A DNA stretch of 64,000 bases, taken from NCBI GenBank assembly GCA_028554645.1, contig JAQOOI010000021.1:1240001-1304000 (forward strand), in the 5' to 3' direction. Below, piece by piece: positions 11,587 through 24,438 of this stretch. Under the pieces are notes generated by a model. The model made no database searches. It was not told the origin of the DNA and worked only from the letters and a program-made list of their open reading frames with translations. Every line of letters begins with the position of its first letter. Within the stretch, counting starts at the first letter, position 1. This DNA comes from Omphalotus guepiniiformis (Eukaryota; Basidiomycota; Agaricomycetes; Agaricales; Omphalotaceae). A program made the position numbers and the translations under genes.

Positions 11587-12693
11587 ATGGCCTCTCTTCC
11601 CATAGAACTCTGTCGCTCGATTGTAGAGTGCATCAACTCTCAGGATCGTCGCACACTGCGATCGTTACTGTTATCGTCCTCTATCCTGAAGATCGAGGCG
11701 GAAAGGGTTTTATATCGCAATTTTGATCACGTCTATAAACGAAACACACAAGTGGCGTTCCTGCGGCGACTAATTGATTGCCCTAGGGTGGCACTCCTTG
11801 TACGCTCATATAGGTTGCGCGAGCGTGTCCCTCACGATGAAGAGTACTGGACACTCCTCCCCAAAGCTTTACACGCGATGGCAAATTTGAAACACCTAGT
11901 GTTTGTCACGATGGACAGGAAGGCAAGAATGTCTATCTTATGTCGCTGCAACTTCCAGCTTGAGACGCTGGAATGGCGGACCCCTCTACTAACTGAACGA
12001 GATGTGCGAGCATTCCTGAAGACTCAGCAGGAATTGCGAGTCCTGGATGTGAGTCATTTTCCTTCAGATAAGAGGGCTTCACCGCCACCCCTCTCTATGG
12101 AGAAACTCACCTGCCTGGAAGGACATTATGGACTTTTGCGTCTCTTCCTCCAGGCAAGCCCCCAGGTCACCCATTTGCGTTGGCATCCTGATGATCGTGA
12201 CCCAGAGGAGTTTGATGTCGATCCTTTTGCACAGTCCCTGCGTAACGTGCGCTTTCTGCATTTCGGAGGGTTCTATAAACGTCCCAGTCTAACCCTCATC
12301 TATCCGTATTTGAAAAACCTTGTCTTCTTAGAGTTGATAGGTCTCTGTGTAAGTCCCGAAACGCATCTTCAGATTTGTATTTCACTAAAAAAAAACGATG
12401 TCTTCTAGGAAGATGATCTCTACTTCGTTACGCGACTTCTCTGTCTCAAAGCACTCAGGATATCTGCGCATTACGGGTGCTCTAACCTCAGAATGCCTGT
12501 CGAAGACCGCACAGGGTGTGCTTCCCAACTATTTTCTGACTCTGCGAGCCTGGAATCCATTGAGATACAGGTTCATACTCATGCTCTTGACCAGCATCGT
12601 GTATACGAGAGATGGACAAAGGGCTTTGATAAACCTATGATCAGGGTCACTTCAGAGCCTGTGGGCACCTCGGAATGGCCCCTGGATCTGTGA
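11587..12693 (+). CDS. F-box-like protein with leucine-rich C-terminus
   Basis: The start MASLPIELCRSIVECINSQD reads as an F-box (LP.EL...I), which would bind SKP1 in an SCF ubiquitin ligase. The rest (VALLVRSYRLRERV, MANLKHLVFVTMD, LETLEWRTPLLTERDVRAFL, LRNVRFLHFGGF, LKNLVFLELIGLC) is an irregular leucine-rich region likely to bind substrate. One intron runs from about 12349 to 12407 and joins LIGLC to EDDLYFVTRLLCLKAL in frame. The protein is about 350 residues. Such F-box proteins are greatly expanded in mushrooms and diverge fast, so no substrate can be named. Confidence 0.75.
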
Positions 12694-13102
12694 AATATTA
12701 AACATGTACATTGCATTTTCCCGTAAATAAGAATTCTATTTCTAGGCCTTGCGCACGTAGGGCTGAACTTCTCCGCGTGAAGATTGGCTTCACAACCTTA
12801 GGGCTTTTTGGAGGCGTAACTTTCCTTCTCAATGCTCTGACACCTTAAGTGCCTACAGACCTTACGCTGTATGGGAGTTTGAGGCACTCACGGAGATTAC
12901 GTTCTTAGCTGCCGCGTTGGCATTAATTAAACTCATGAGTCGTTCTGATATTCATTACTGCTACCCACTCCTTTCGTCTAATATGTATCTAAGTACGTTA
13001 CTGCGGCTAAGAAGGATCAAAGAATTCAACACAAGGTAGATTATACCTATTAAAAGACGCCAAAAAGATTCATGACTGTGAACCTCGAGCTCTAGCTTAA
13101 GT
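12694..13102. other. Convergent 3' regions of F-box gene and desaturase
   Basis: The gap holds the two convergent transcript ends. An isolated TTAGGG occurs near 12799. Nothing else was recognised. Confidence 0.5.
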
Positions 13103-14900
13103 CTACTTTTCAATTTCGATACCAGAGTCACTGGGCGAGTCGGTATTGAAAACGGGACGCGACTTCGCGAGCCCGTAGGCATTTTTGAAGAAGATGACAT
13201 CTCCTTCATCTTCAACAAACTGAGAGTGATCACGTTAGCAAGTCAACGGGTAACAAAAGAATGGACATACCTTGCACTCCTTATACACACGGTAGACTTC
13301 GGCCCACCCACCAGCATTTCCCTGGGTTCGCATGCCAGCAGCATGAAGCTTCTTCTTGAGAGCAGCACTAGCTTCCCAACTATGAAGATGAGAATGGTTA
13401 GACACGTTCGCCAGACAGATGCCCCAAAGCTACTGACGCGTGGTAGTGAGGAATCTTGCTAGAGACGTGATGAAGAATGTGCGTCTCTGAGATGCCATGC
13501 GTGGCAACTGCTCCTATCCATCCCATGAAGCTACCCAGGTCACCGAGAAGACTACGGTCCAGAGTAGAAAGAGCACCACGGGGGAAAGTAAATTCAGGGG
13601 CACGATAGTGAGGTAAGAGAGGGTCAGTATGCTGAAGGAACGTGATCAAGACCAGCCAGTGGTTGACCCTGCAGACGACAAAATCAAGACAACAAAATCA
13701 TCCAAGCATGCAAGGTGGCTTACCAGAGGTATGGGACAAGGTAGAGACGGAATACATCTGCAAACCCTTTGAAATAGATAGCACCGATGACACCGGCGAG
13801 CCACAGGACGATACCGACATCGGACATGACGATTTGACCATAGTGGTGGGGAGCGAACATAACTGCATTCGGGTTGAAGTCTAAGAAAAGGTTCGTTATT
13901 GAAGCCGATTGACGGTATTATGCTACACGCACGACTAGTGCCCCGAGGGTACCGTCTCTGTCCAGAAGCATTAAAGAGAATGTATGAGGGCCATCCTCCA
14001 ATCAGATATGAATGCGCGGTATCAGCATCTCATCTGCGGTACAGAACGTGCCGCCTACCAGATATGAAGCTGCTCCGAGGGTGGCACCAATCGGAGAGTC
14101 ACCCAAAGCTTCCCAAAGCTCCCTCTTAACTTCCTCTGTTACTCTAGCACCTAGACGGTCCTCTCTCAAAGGATCCAAAGGCTTCAATCCCAACTCAGAC
14201 CGAGTAGCAGGTACAAAAACCTGATCTTGGGTCATGTGGCCAGTGGAGGCATGATGCTTGCCGTGGGTGATACGCCAAGAATGATATGGAACACCGAGCC
14301 TAAATAAAATGGGGAAAAGCGTGAGACGCGATATCACATGTCACAGTACGCGAAAAATTTTCGCATTCAACGAGATGGCGTGTACATACGCAGAATGAAG
14401 AATCCATCCAACGGCGTTGTTGATAGTTTTCGACTCGGAAAACGCTTGGTGGCCGCATTCATGAGCAACAACCCAGAGACCAGTGGCAAACAAGCCTGTC
14501 CAGAACCCGTATAAAGCCCATGTGGAAAAGCGAGCGAATGGGTACAATAGCGGGTGAGGAAGAGCAAGTGACTCCGTATTAATGAAAGAGTCTGCGAAAG
14601 TCGCAGCTTTGTAGACAGCGGCAATGACAGCGACATCCATCACGATGTAAGTGATGAATATAGATCATGAATAGGCTGCGCGTTCAGACCATGAATGAAA
14701 CAAGCACATACATGTAGAGCGAGGACCTGAAGGCAGAACGCTTTGTGCAATGAGGACTAGATTCGCTCAACAAATTAGACTGGCATTGAAGAGATAGAAA
14801 AGAGAACGTACGGAATAGCACTAAGCAAATCCTTGACTGAGAAGTCGGGAACGACATAGATTTCTTGCTCGACAACGGTGTCGGCAGCGTCTGGAGTCAT
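13103..14900 (-). CDS. FAD2: Delta-12 fatty acid desaturase (oleate to linoleate)
   Basis: This ER membrane di-iron enzyme puts the second double bond into oleate. The three histidine boxes are present and in order: WVVAHECGHQAFS, WRITHGKHHASTGHM and ETHILHHVSSKIPHYHA. Between them are YLIGGWP, YPRGT and FNPNAVMFAPHHYGQIVMSD. The N-terminus, MTPDAADTVVEQEIYVVPDF, is soluble. Several short introns interrupt it; one near 14330-14391 joins WILHSA to LGVPYHSW, and another joins YPRGT to NFNPNAV. The C-terminus after the third box ends SDSGIEIEK. Motifs favour the delta-12/delta-15 family over delta-9 enzymes, which carry a cytochrome b5 domain not seen here. Delta-12 versus a bifunctional activity cannot be settled from sequence. 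Confidence 0.9.
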
Positions 14901-15222
14901 TTCTAAAGAGAGACCAAGAAGAAAAAAGCCAACTGTCTATGAAACTCTAGTGAAAGTCTAAGAGCAACCGGGCAACAAGAGGGGGGTTGCTTTTGAATGA
15001 AATTGATTATATTATATATTTATGGGGATCCGGCAATTCCCGGGCCCCAATCCAAATCCTATCCTTGGGGTTGCCCGTCTCACTCATTCTCCAGACCCTC
15101 GAGGCCTTTCAGGGCCTCTCCTGGCCTTTCTAGCCATCTCGGCAAGACATTTTCAGTCTGAAGATCAAATACATATACACTAGGGGAATCGTCCGATAAG
15201 TATGATAATGTGTTCTACATAC
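14901..15222. other. Desaturase promoter and CK1-like 3' end
   Basis: Two minus-strand genes flank this gap. It holds the desaturase promoter with an AT-rich patch near 15006-15025. No gene was found. Confidence 0.5.
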
Positions 15223-17177
15223 TTAATGCAATGACTGCAGTTGCCGTCCAAGCCCCTCTAAAAATGCAAACCCATCCTGTTCAGAAGGCGTCAGTTCAGA
15301 TAATTTTTATTCTGATCACCACCGCATCCTTTGTTATTGTTCGGCCGCTACTTCGGTTCGTCACTTTACCAAAGTCCTGTACCATCGATGCAAGCTGTCT
15401 GTTATTGCGGGCATTTCCAACTTCTCTTCGGAGTCGCGCCACAATCCCAAGCTTTGCGTTCGAATGGTCCGCATCGGCGTCGGACATTACAGATGAGCGA
15501 GTTCTAACATACCGTATAAATCAGATCAACAAAGACAATGATCTGTAATGACACGCACCGCATTGGAAGTACAAACACCGACGGATCTTCAAGTTGTTTA
15601 TTGAGCGCGTCCAAGAATGCAAATCCATCTTTTGTCAAGGTCCTGGACGTGTTTGACTTCATCACCGCAATGAACTCTGTAACTAGCCGAGATAGTGCCA
15701 AATTATCTGTCGCTTTAGAAACCTTTGATGTCAGCTTCGCAAGTTTGTATGCCTTGGGGGTCATGAAAGGCGGAGGTATAGATTCATTATTTTCGCCGTT
15801 AGACTCGGAGCCGCTACTGACGGTGATGACAAGCTTGCCAGAGTCCTTCATTGCTTCTTCTTCTGCTAGGCGTACAGCTTGCGCGACGTTGGTACGATCT
15901 GCCAGTGTTTGTCGTTCACCAAGGTTGAGATTCTTCAGGTCATTCAGGATCTTATCCAGATCTTCAGGTGGAGGTGCTGTACTTCTCGCTCTCGTGGAAC
16001 CCTATACTCATCAATCAGAATTCTGCTCGCAAGATTTTCTCGTTGAAATGTGACTACCGGCTGCGGTGGTGGCCATACGAATGCATCGTTGGACGGAAAC
16101 CCTTGAGAGACTGCCAGCTCGCGAAACTCTTCAATCCATTTCTTGTAATCAGGGCATTCCTGAAATTTCAATCTTCTGCAATATCTCAAGAATTCTTCAA
16201 ACTCGGCTGGCAATCCTTCACATAGGGTTTCAGGTCGCGCCAAACGCTTTTCTCGTTTCAGCATATCATGGGCTGCATCTGTTTTGGGAACTCCGTTTCG
16301 TGTCCAAGGCAGACCGCGAGGAGTCAGCAGGTGAATCAGCATAAGCGCAACTGCTTCCAAGTCATCACGTCGGGATGGCACTGCGGGGATTTTCAGTCGA
16401 AGAAGCACTAGCCGTGGCTATGATATTCACCTTTACCCCTGCAGTGCACGCCCACGGAGCTGCGGGAAATATATCAAAAGTCGAAGCGGTACCCGAATAG
16501 ACAACGACAAACCTGAACCAGTAGTTTCCGATAAAGTCCCGCTTGACTTTGCTGTCAGGAATATGTCGATGTGTATAAGGATCAATATAACGTTTGGAAA
16601 ACCCAAAATCGATCATGTAGACTGTCTTCTCGTGGGGTGGAAGCCCTATAGTACAGTTACCGAGCTGGATATCTCGGTGCAAGATCCCTCTAGAGTGCAT
16701 GAACTCCATCCTTGAGATCTATATCGACATTACACGTTAGCTGAAAAATATCATACACTAGTCACAAGGCTTACCACTTGCATCGCAATACAACACACAC
16801 TCCTAAGGTCCATGATTTCTTTTCCACTCTTCTTAAACAGACTATCCAAACTTGCACCTAGCAGATCAATAACTAAATAGTCCCACACCCCTTCGACTCC
16901 TGAAGCCCATAAAGTAGGCATACCCTCCCCACCTTGCAAGGATGGATAAAAATGGCGTTCGTAGAGGTTCGTCGGACATTCATGGTTCACATGCTGAATC
17001 TTAAGAGCAGCAATCTGGCCTGTATGAATGTGGCGTGCTTTGAATATTGAACCTAGTATTGCGATCAATATTTAGATTATCGAGTGTTACTACGAGACGC
17101 AAACCCGAGTAACCAGAACCAAGACAGTCTTCCAGCCACCAGTTTCCAATGACTCGAGGAATAGAGTCTTCAGGCAT
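15223..17177 (-). CDS. Casein-kinase-1-like protein kinase with duplicated C-terminal module
   Basis: The start MPEDSIPRVIGNWWLEDCL leads into a CK1-type kinase domain: glycine loop GSGYSG, AALKIQHV with the lysine, LGASLDSLFKKSGK, HSRGILHRDIQLGNC, MIDFGFSKRY, FIGNYWFSSVGVHCRGK and VPSRRDDLEAVALMLIHLL. The catalytic Asp and DFG are present; the loop lysine of HRDxK is Gln. This fits a CK1 subgroup numerous in mushrooms. After the kinase comes a linker (STPPPEDLDKILNDLKNL) and two similar modules: LALSRLVTEF then TLTKDGFAFLDALNKQL, and RQLASMVQDFG then TITKDADGFAFLEGLGRQL. Introns near 17049-17104, 16724-16785 and others are canonical. The substrate is unknown. A separate ORF ends two bases upstream of the ATG. 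Confidence 0.87.
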
Positions 17178-17179
17178 AT

Positions 17180-17749
17180 TTAGACGTGAGATTCGACAGT
17201 GCTATATGAGATAGAGAGTTGTCGACTCCGTCTGTCGCGTGGGCACTTCAAGAAGATAGATTCAGATTGTATCGCTTCGAAAGTCGTCACCGAGATTGTC
17301 AGTATTATAGAGTGTTTGACCTGCAGATTGAGATTTGGATTAATTAAAAGGTCATAAAGCCATCCGTGTTGGTAACGGAGGAAGGGGTGAATGAGTACGC
17401 GGTGAATCGAATGCGGGGACCGAGGAAAAAACTGGATTCGGAAATGTTGGGAAACGCGTCGATCACGTGGTCTACGCGAGCAGGATTCTTGGCTTTTAGT
17501 GTCAATAGCACCAAAGAATTGACGTAAGCGCGTTGGAGCTTTCTTCACTGACACAAACACCTTTTTCAGAATTTCTACCCTGCTAGGGCAAGCTGAAGAA
17601 GACTGTGAAGGTTCGTAGACAAGCTGGCATCTCTTACTACACTCCGTCCTTGTCGCATTAAATCTAGATGTGCTCCTGCGGGTGGATGGAGTAGATAGAC
17701 CAGGTGTGTAACGGTCGCTGCTGTTTTCAATCATCAGACTAGACTTCAT
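17180..17749 (-). CDS. Possible small protein immediately upstream of the CK1-like kinase
   Basis: An uninterrupted 189-codon ATG ORF starts MKSSLMIENSSDRYTPGLST and ends ISYSTVESHV. Its stop codon lies two bases before the kinase ATG. The N-terminal third is Ser/Thr/Arg-rich and looks disordered; a basic stretch (VEILKKVFVSVKKAPTRLRQ) follows. I recognise no family. It may be a real gene, an upstream ORF in the kinase transcript, or chance. The first 80 residues look more protein-like than the rest, so a spliced form is possible. Confidence 0.3.
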   Translation of the reverse strand: MKSSLMIENSSDRYTPGLSTPSTRRSTSRFNATRTECSKRCQLVYEPSQSSSACPSRVEILKKVFVSVKKAPTRLRQFFGAIDTKSQESCSRRPRDRRVSQHFRIQFFPRSPHSIHRVLIHPFLRYQHGWLYDLLINPNLNLQVKHSIILTISVTTFEAIQSESIFLKCPRDRRSRQLSISYSTVESHV

Positions 17750-18192
17750 TCATTATTCGCGAACTTGGAAAAGGCTTCTGGGTGTGTGAGAGCACCTAGT
17801 TTTCTGGTTCTACATGGTCCTTCACAACTCCATCCGAATTGATATGGAAGACTTTTTTCCCGTACTCGAGGCTCGCCTTGCTGTGCTGTAATTATATTCA
17901 GGCTGACCGCCTTCATTTATTTCACAGGTTTTTGGCTATTGGACTATGGAAGGAGGGCATCTCATTAGTTCCAGACTCGCTAAGCCGAGACTGTCATGTG
18001 TCTAGATAGATTACGTACTGATAATCTTGAGCTGTCCGGTGGTGTCCGGTGCTTTCGAGACCTCACACTCGATAGCCCTGTATCCAGCGCGTCACGCTTT
18101 ATCGGACCGCGTCATCTTTCGTGCGATATAAAAGCGTTGCTGTTTCATTATCAACACCAGTTTTCTTAGCTTCCTTAACTCTCTTATACATC
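17750..18192. other. Promoter region of pyruvate decarboxylase
   Basis: The region carries a likely TATA-like patch, gcgatataaaag at about 18122-18133, some 60-70 bp before the pyruvate decarboxylase ATG. That suits a strongly expressed glycolytic gene. No ORF of note was found. Confidence 0.45.
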
Positions 18193-20632
<2,440 letters not shown>

Positions 20633-20989
20633 ACGATATTTTCACTTTGCTTCGTGTTACGAGTACCCTAGACAGTGCACTGACCGGACTTGTAAAATAC
20701 CTGCCCATCTTACACTTACCCACCCCCTCTCCCCACCCCTTCTCGTCAGTGTACTATTTCAACCCAGCTCAGTAGGTTCGTTGGTTGATTTGCATGTATT
20801 GTACCAAAAACAATGTCTTTCGGCTTTTTTGAAAAAAATGATTCAATAGGAAATTGTGGCGCAAGATGCCGATCTGAATTGTCGATTTCATTGCGCACAC
20901 GCGCGTCCGTGACTCTTATGTCCGTATACATCATACATAGTGTATTGTGTATTTTCATGTCCATGATACCATACTCTTACATATCCGTA
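20633..20989. other. Convergent 3' regions of pyruvate decarboxylase and M3 peptidase
   Basis: A short gap between convergent genes, with a C-rich patch near 20715-20745. No gene was found. Confidence 0.5.
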
Positions 20990-23900
20990 TTAGAGGTTTG
21001 CCGCCTTAGCATTTCCGAATACCTCGTTTAAAAATGCGTTGTTGTCCGGTTCTCTACCCAGGAAATCCTAGAAACCAACCGTTTCAGACATACTTGGTAA
21101 TTGAAGCAAGAACAGCACCCTCACCTTGAGTGAATCCATCTCCTCACGGCTTCCGCCCGGCGCAAGAATTTTCTCCCGGTATCTCTGGCCCCGTTGAGGA
21201 TCCAAAGGGTCAGCTTTGAATACCGCAGCTGCAATAAGTTAGTACAGTCACAGGTCCAGGATGCATACAAAATACTCACCGTACATATCCGCAGCGAAGA
21301 CGAGGGAATAAGTGTATCTGAAAAATCATTGATTGATTTGGTTCTGATACTTGTGTTGTTCCCTTACCCATAGTAACCAGCATCGTAGCCACCGGTAATG
21401 TGCCCGAAGGAGCCTATAAAACCGGGCCTTAATACAGGGACTTGCATGGCATGCATGTCATAGGAGGGAATAGCATACCTTGACCGGGACATGGCTTTCC
21501 GGACTTGACCAATGAAATGGATTCCCTCAGATCGTTCCATAGCAGAGTATAATCAGTTTCATCTGACAATTGAAAGTGAGAAGAACACGAGTAAGTAGCG
21601 AATGATACAGCACGCACCCGAATCTGTGTGTACTTTTATGTCGTACTTGGCGAAGAAAATTTGACGCAGGTAAAATAACCCGACGTTTACATACCGACTA
21701 AGTAAAAAGGTGAGGTATTTATAATGTATAGAGAGATGCGCCCTAACCTTTTCACAAGTTTGGTGATTAATTCGGGTGAGAGAGGTTTTTCGGTTTCGTA
21801 GTGGCTCGACATCTTTTCCAAGACCTTGGGCTCCCAGCACCTTCATTTCCGACGACACTTTAGCGCATATAATAGGGAAGTTTCCTGAGGACTACTCACC
21901 AGTTTTCTAGCATCTGAGAAGGAGCCTCGACGAAATCTCTAGCTACACTGGAATAGACATTTCGAAAGCGGTCCAAAGGGTTAAGGGGTGACATAAACAC
22001 ACTGGTACCATGGAACCTGGCAAACTTTGTATGACTCAATAAACCATGGAAGACATGGCCCATCTCGTGGAAGAAGGTGACTACATCGTCGTGTCTCATC
22101 AAAGCCGGCTTGTCAGGGGTGGGTTTGGCAAGATTTGCAACCATAGCAGCAATAGGATAGCTGCGTTTGCCATCAGGAGTATTATAGCCAGAGAGCAAGG
22201 GCCACACTGCGGCATGCGAGTATTTACCAGATCGAGTGTGAACAAGTTCATAAAACAGAAGCTGAATTAAATGAATTCAAGCTTACATCGAGGGTAGAGG
22301 TCAAGGAAACAATAGCCTACGAAACCGGATTCGTCTTTTGTACCCTTTTCCCAGACAGCAAATTGCTGGACATCTAAAAAAAAACAGCCATCATTCAAGC
22401 ACACTGTTGAACCACTGTAACATACCAGGGTGCCACGTTGAACCTTTGATTTCTTCAAACTTCACACCAAGTAGATCCTGGTAGATCTGCAAGATAGTAG
22501 GTACAACAGCCAAGACAGGGAAGTACTCTTTGACAAGCATGTCATCCAGATCGAGAGATGACTCTATGTACTTGCGGTCATAGTAGCGGTAGTCCCAGAT
22601 GTAGAATTCGCCATCAAAGGGAAGGCCTAATTCCTCGTGCTCTTTTTTCTTCAGCGCAAGTAAAGTTTCTCGATCTTTGATTCCAACTGGACGGAGCTTG
22701 TTCTCAAGGTCGTCTAAGAACTGAATGCCAAAGTCTACTTTCAAGAAATGTATTTGAGCCATTCGCGCTGTACTCACATCGTTGACACCTTTAGCATTCT
22801 TGATCATCTTGACTTCAGTGACATAATCAGCCCTGTAAGATTTGATTCACTAAGTGAGCGTGTATAGAAAGAGTAATTACTCACCAAGTATTGTAACCAA
22901 GAAGGCTTGCGATCTTGCGCCGCAGATCAAGTGCTTTGCTGAGCAGAGGAACATTAATTTCTAGACGAGACTCGTGGCCTTCATACGCTCTGCGACGAGT
23001 TTCGGGACTCTTTGCGAATTTGAACTAGGGTTGCGCAGAACTTAGCATATCAACACAGGATGTCAATTAATGGTACGCACAATCGGAAAGATGTCTGGTG
23101 TCTTGAATGTCACATCGTAAACTTCGTCCGAGCCTTCAGTGCGCTTGGTATACCCAGAAATCACGTCCTGAGGAACACCGTCAAGTTCCTTGGCAGTAAA
23201 GGTTATTCTCCCCTAAATGGAATTCAGAAATGGGTATCGGTGGCAAAATCGAGCAAAATTCGTACGTCTTCCTCATTGAAGTTTTTCTGGGGCAAGCAGC
23301 ATCAATATCGGTTGCATCGGCAGTAAACCCGAACCAACTTACGCTAAATTCCAGACAGACTTGCGAGAGCTCTTTCTTAAACTTCATCAACTCATTCCGG
23401 TCCTCTTCAGGAAGAGCAAGACCGGCACGGGTACCATCCAGGATCTGAGGCGATATTGATTCGCATCGCATGCACTCAGTCAAGCATCGTATAACGTACC
23501 ATCTTGTCAACGAGACGCCTCTCCTCCGAGCTAAGCTTCTCCCATGCTCCGGATTCCTTGATATTTTTCTGTGCAGCCACCTTGGCTTGGTAGACGTCTA
23601 GTCGCATAGAAGATTCCACACCGAAATCCCGGACAAGGGATTCGGCATCGTTGGACGCATCTCGCAGCTCCTTAGACGGTGAGACATTCTGGTAGAATGA
23701 AAGAGGTTCAGCAACGGAATCAAAGTAGGTTTCTGCTTCTGCAAGAGCGAGCTAAAGGGACGCTGTAAATAGTAGTGTGGCGAGGCAGCGCTGTCGCACT
23801 CACGAAAACCTATCAATATTCAGCTTCCAGTCGAGTTCATAGGCTGCTTAGTACTGCTCACCGATTCAAAGTTGCAGTCCTTGGGGGACAAGGCACCGAT

Positions 23901-24233
23901 CTTGTCCTGCACCGCGCGATCCTTGCTGATGAGCTCCTTGACGAGACTCGTTATTTCGTCCGCAGAGTGGTTCCACGATGGTGGCGGCTGAGGAGGCTTT
24001 ATAGACATAGGGGAAGATACAGATGAGAAGAGAGATAGAGGTCTGTTGACGGTTGCGAAGGTCCGTGCACGAATCGTTTCTCTAATGGAATAGAGCGTGA
24101 CATTTCGGATATCTCCAGTAGCTATCGATCTTAAGCTAGCTACTAGACCAACAGCAAGGGCGCTGCCCCATCCGAGCACCTTTTTATGTCGAAGAATTGG
24201 CGCAAGCCGTTGTGGTCGTCCACGAGCTAGCAT
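20990..24233 (-). CDS. PRD1: M3-family metalloendopeptidase (thimet oligopeptidase/saccharolysin-like)
   Basis: This zinc enzyme cuts short peptides and works in the cytosol or mitochondrial intermembrane space in yeast. The zinc site is FFHEMGHVFHGLLSHTKFA (HExxH), followed by RDFVEAPSQMLENW, as in the family. Upstream are DDLENKLRPVGIKDRETLL, FDGEFYIWDYRYYDRKYIE and NCIFTQ-free peptidase helices; the end reads FLGREPDNNAFLNEVFGN. Two starts are possible. ATG 24233 gives MLARGRPQRLAPILRHKK and a hydrophobic stretch that could target mitochondria. An internal ATG near 24009 gives MSIKPPQPPPSWNHSADEI, typical of the cytosolic form. Dual localisation through two starts is plausible but not shown. 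About twelve short introns interrupt the gene. It is divergent from the PLK4-like gene. Confidence 0.9.
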
Positions 24234-24438
24234 GTCCGTCGCCGGCCCTGATGTAAAAATTGTGAGATCAAACGCTGATCGCTACGGCGCTATCTTATCT
24301 AACACTTTACAACACCAAACAGTGAAAACTTCTACATATTTGCGTCTTACTCAGGTCATTCCACGCTGTGATACCCATGCCCGTGTCACCCAACATTCAG
24401 AACGTAGGAGAAGATTTATCATCCGACGGACCAGAAGT

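Noticed and set aside
12799..12804. Single TTAGGG between convergent genes
   Set aside because: One hexamer is expected by chance in this length and it is not in a promoter.
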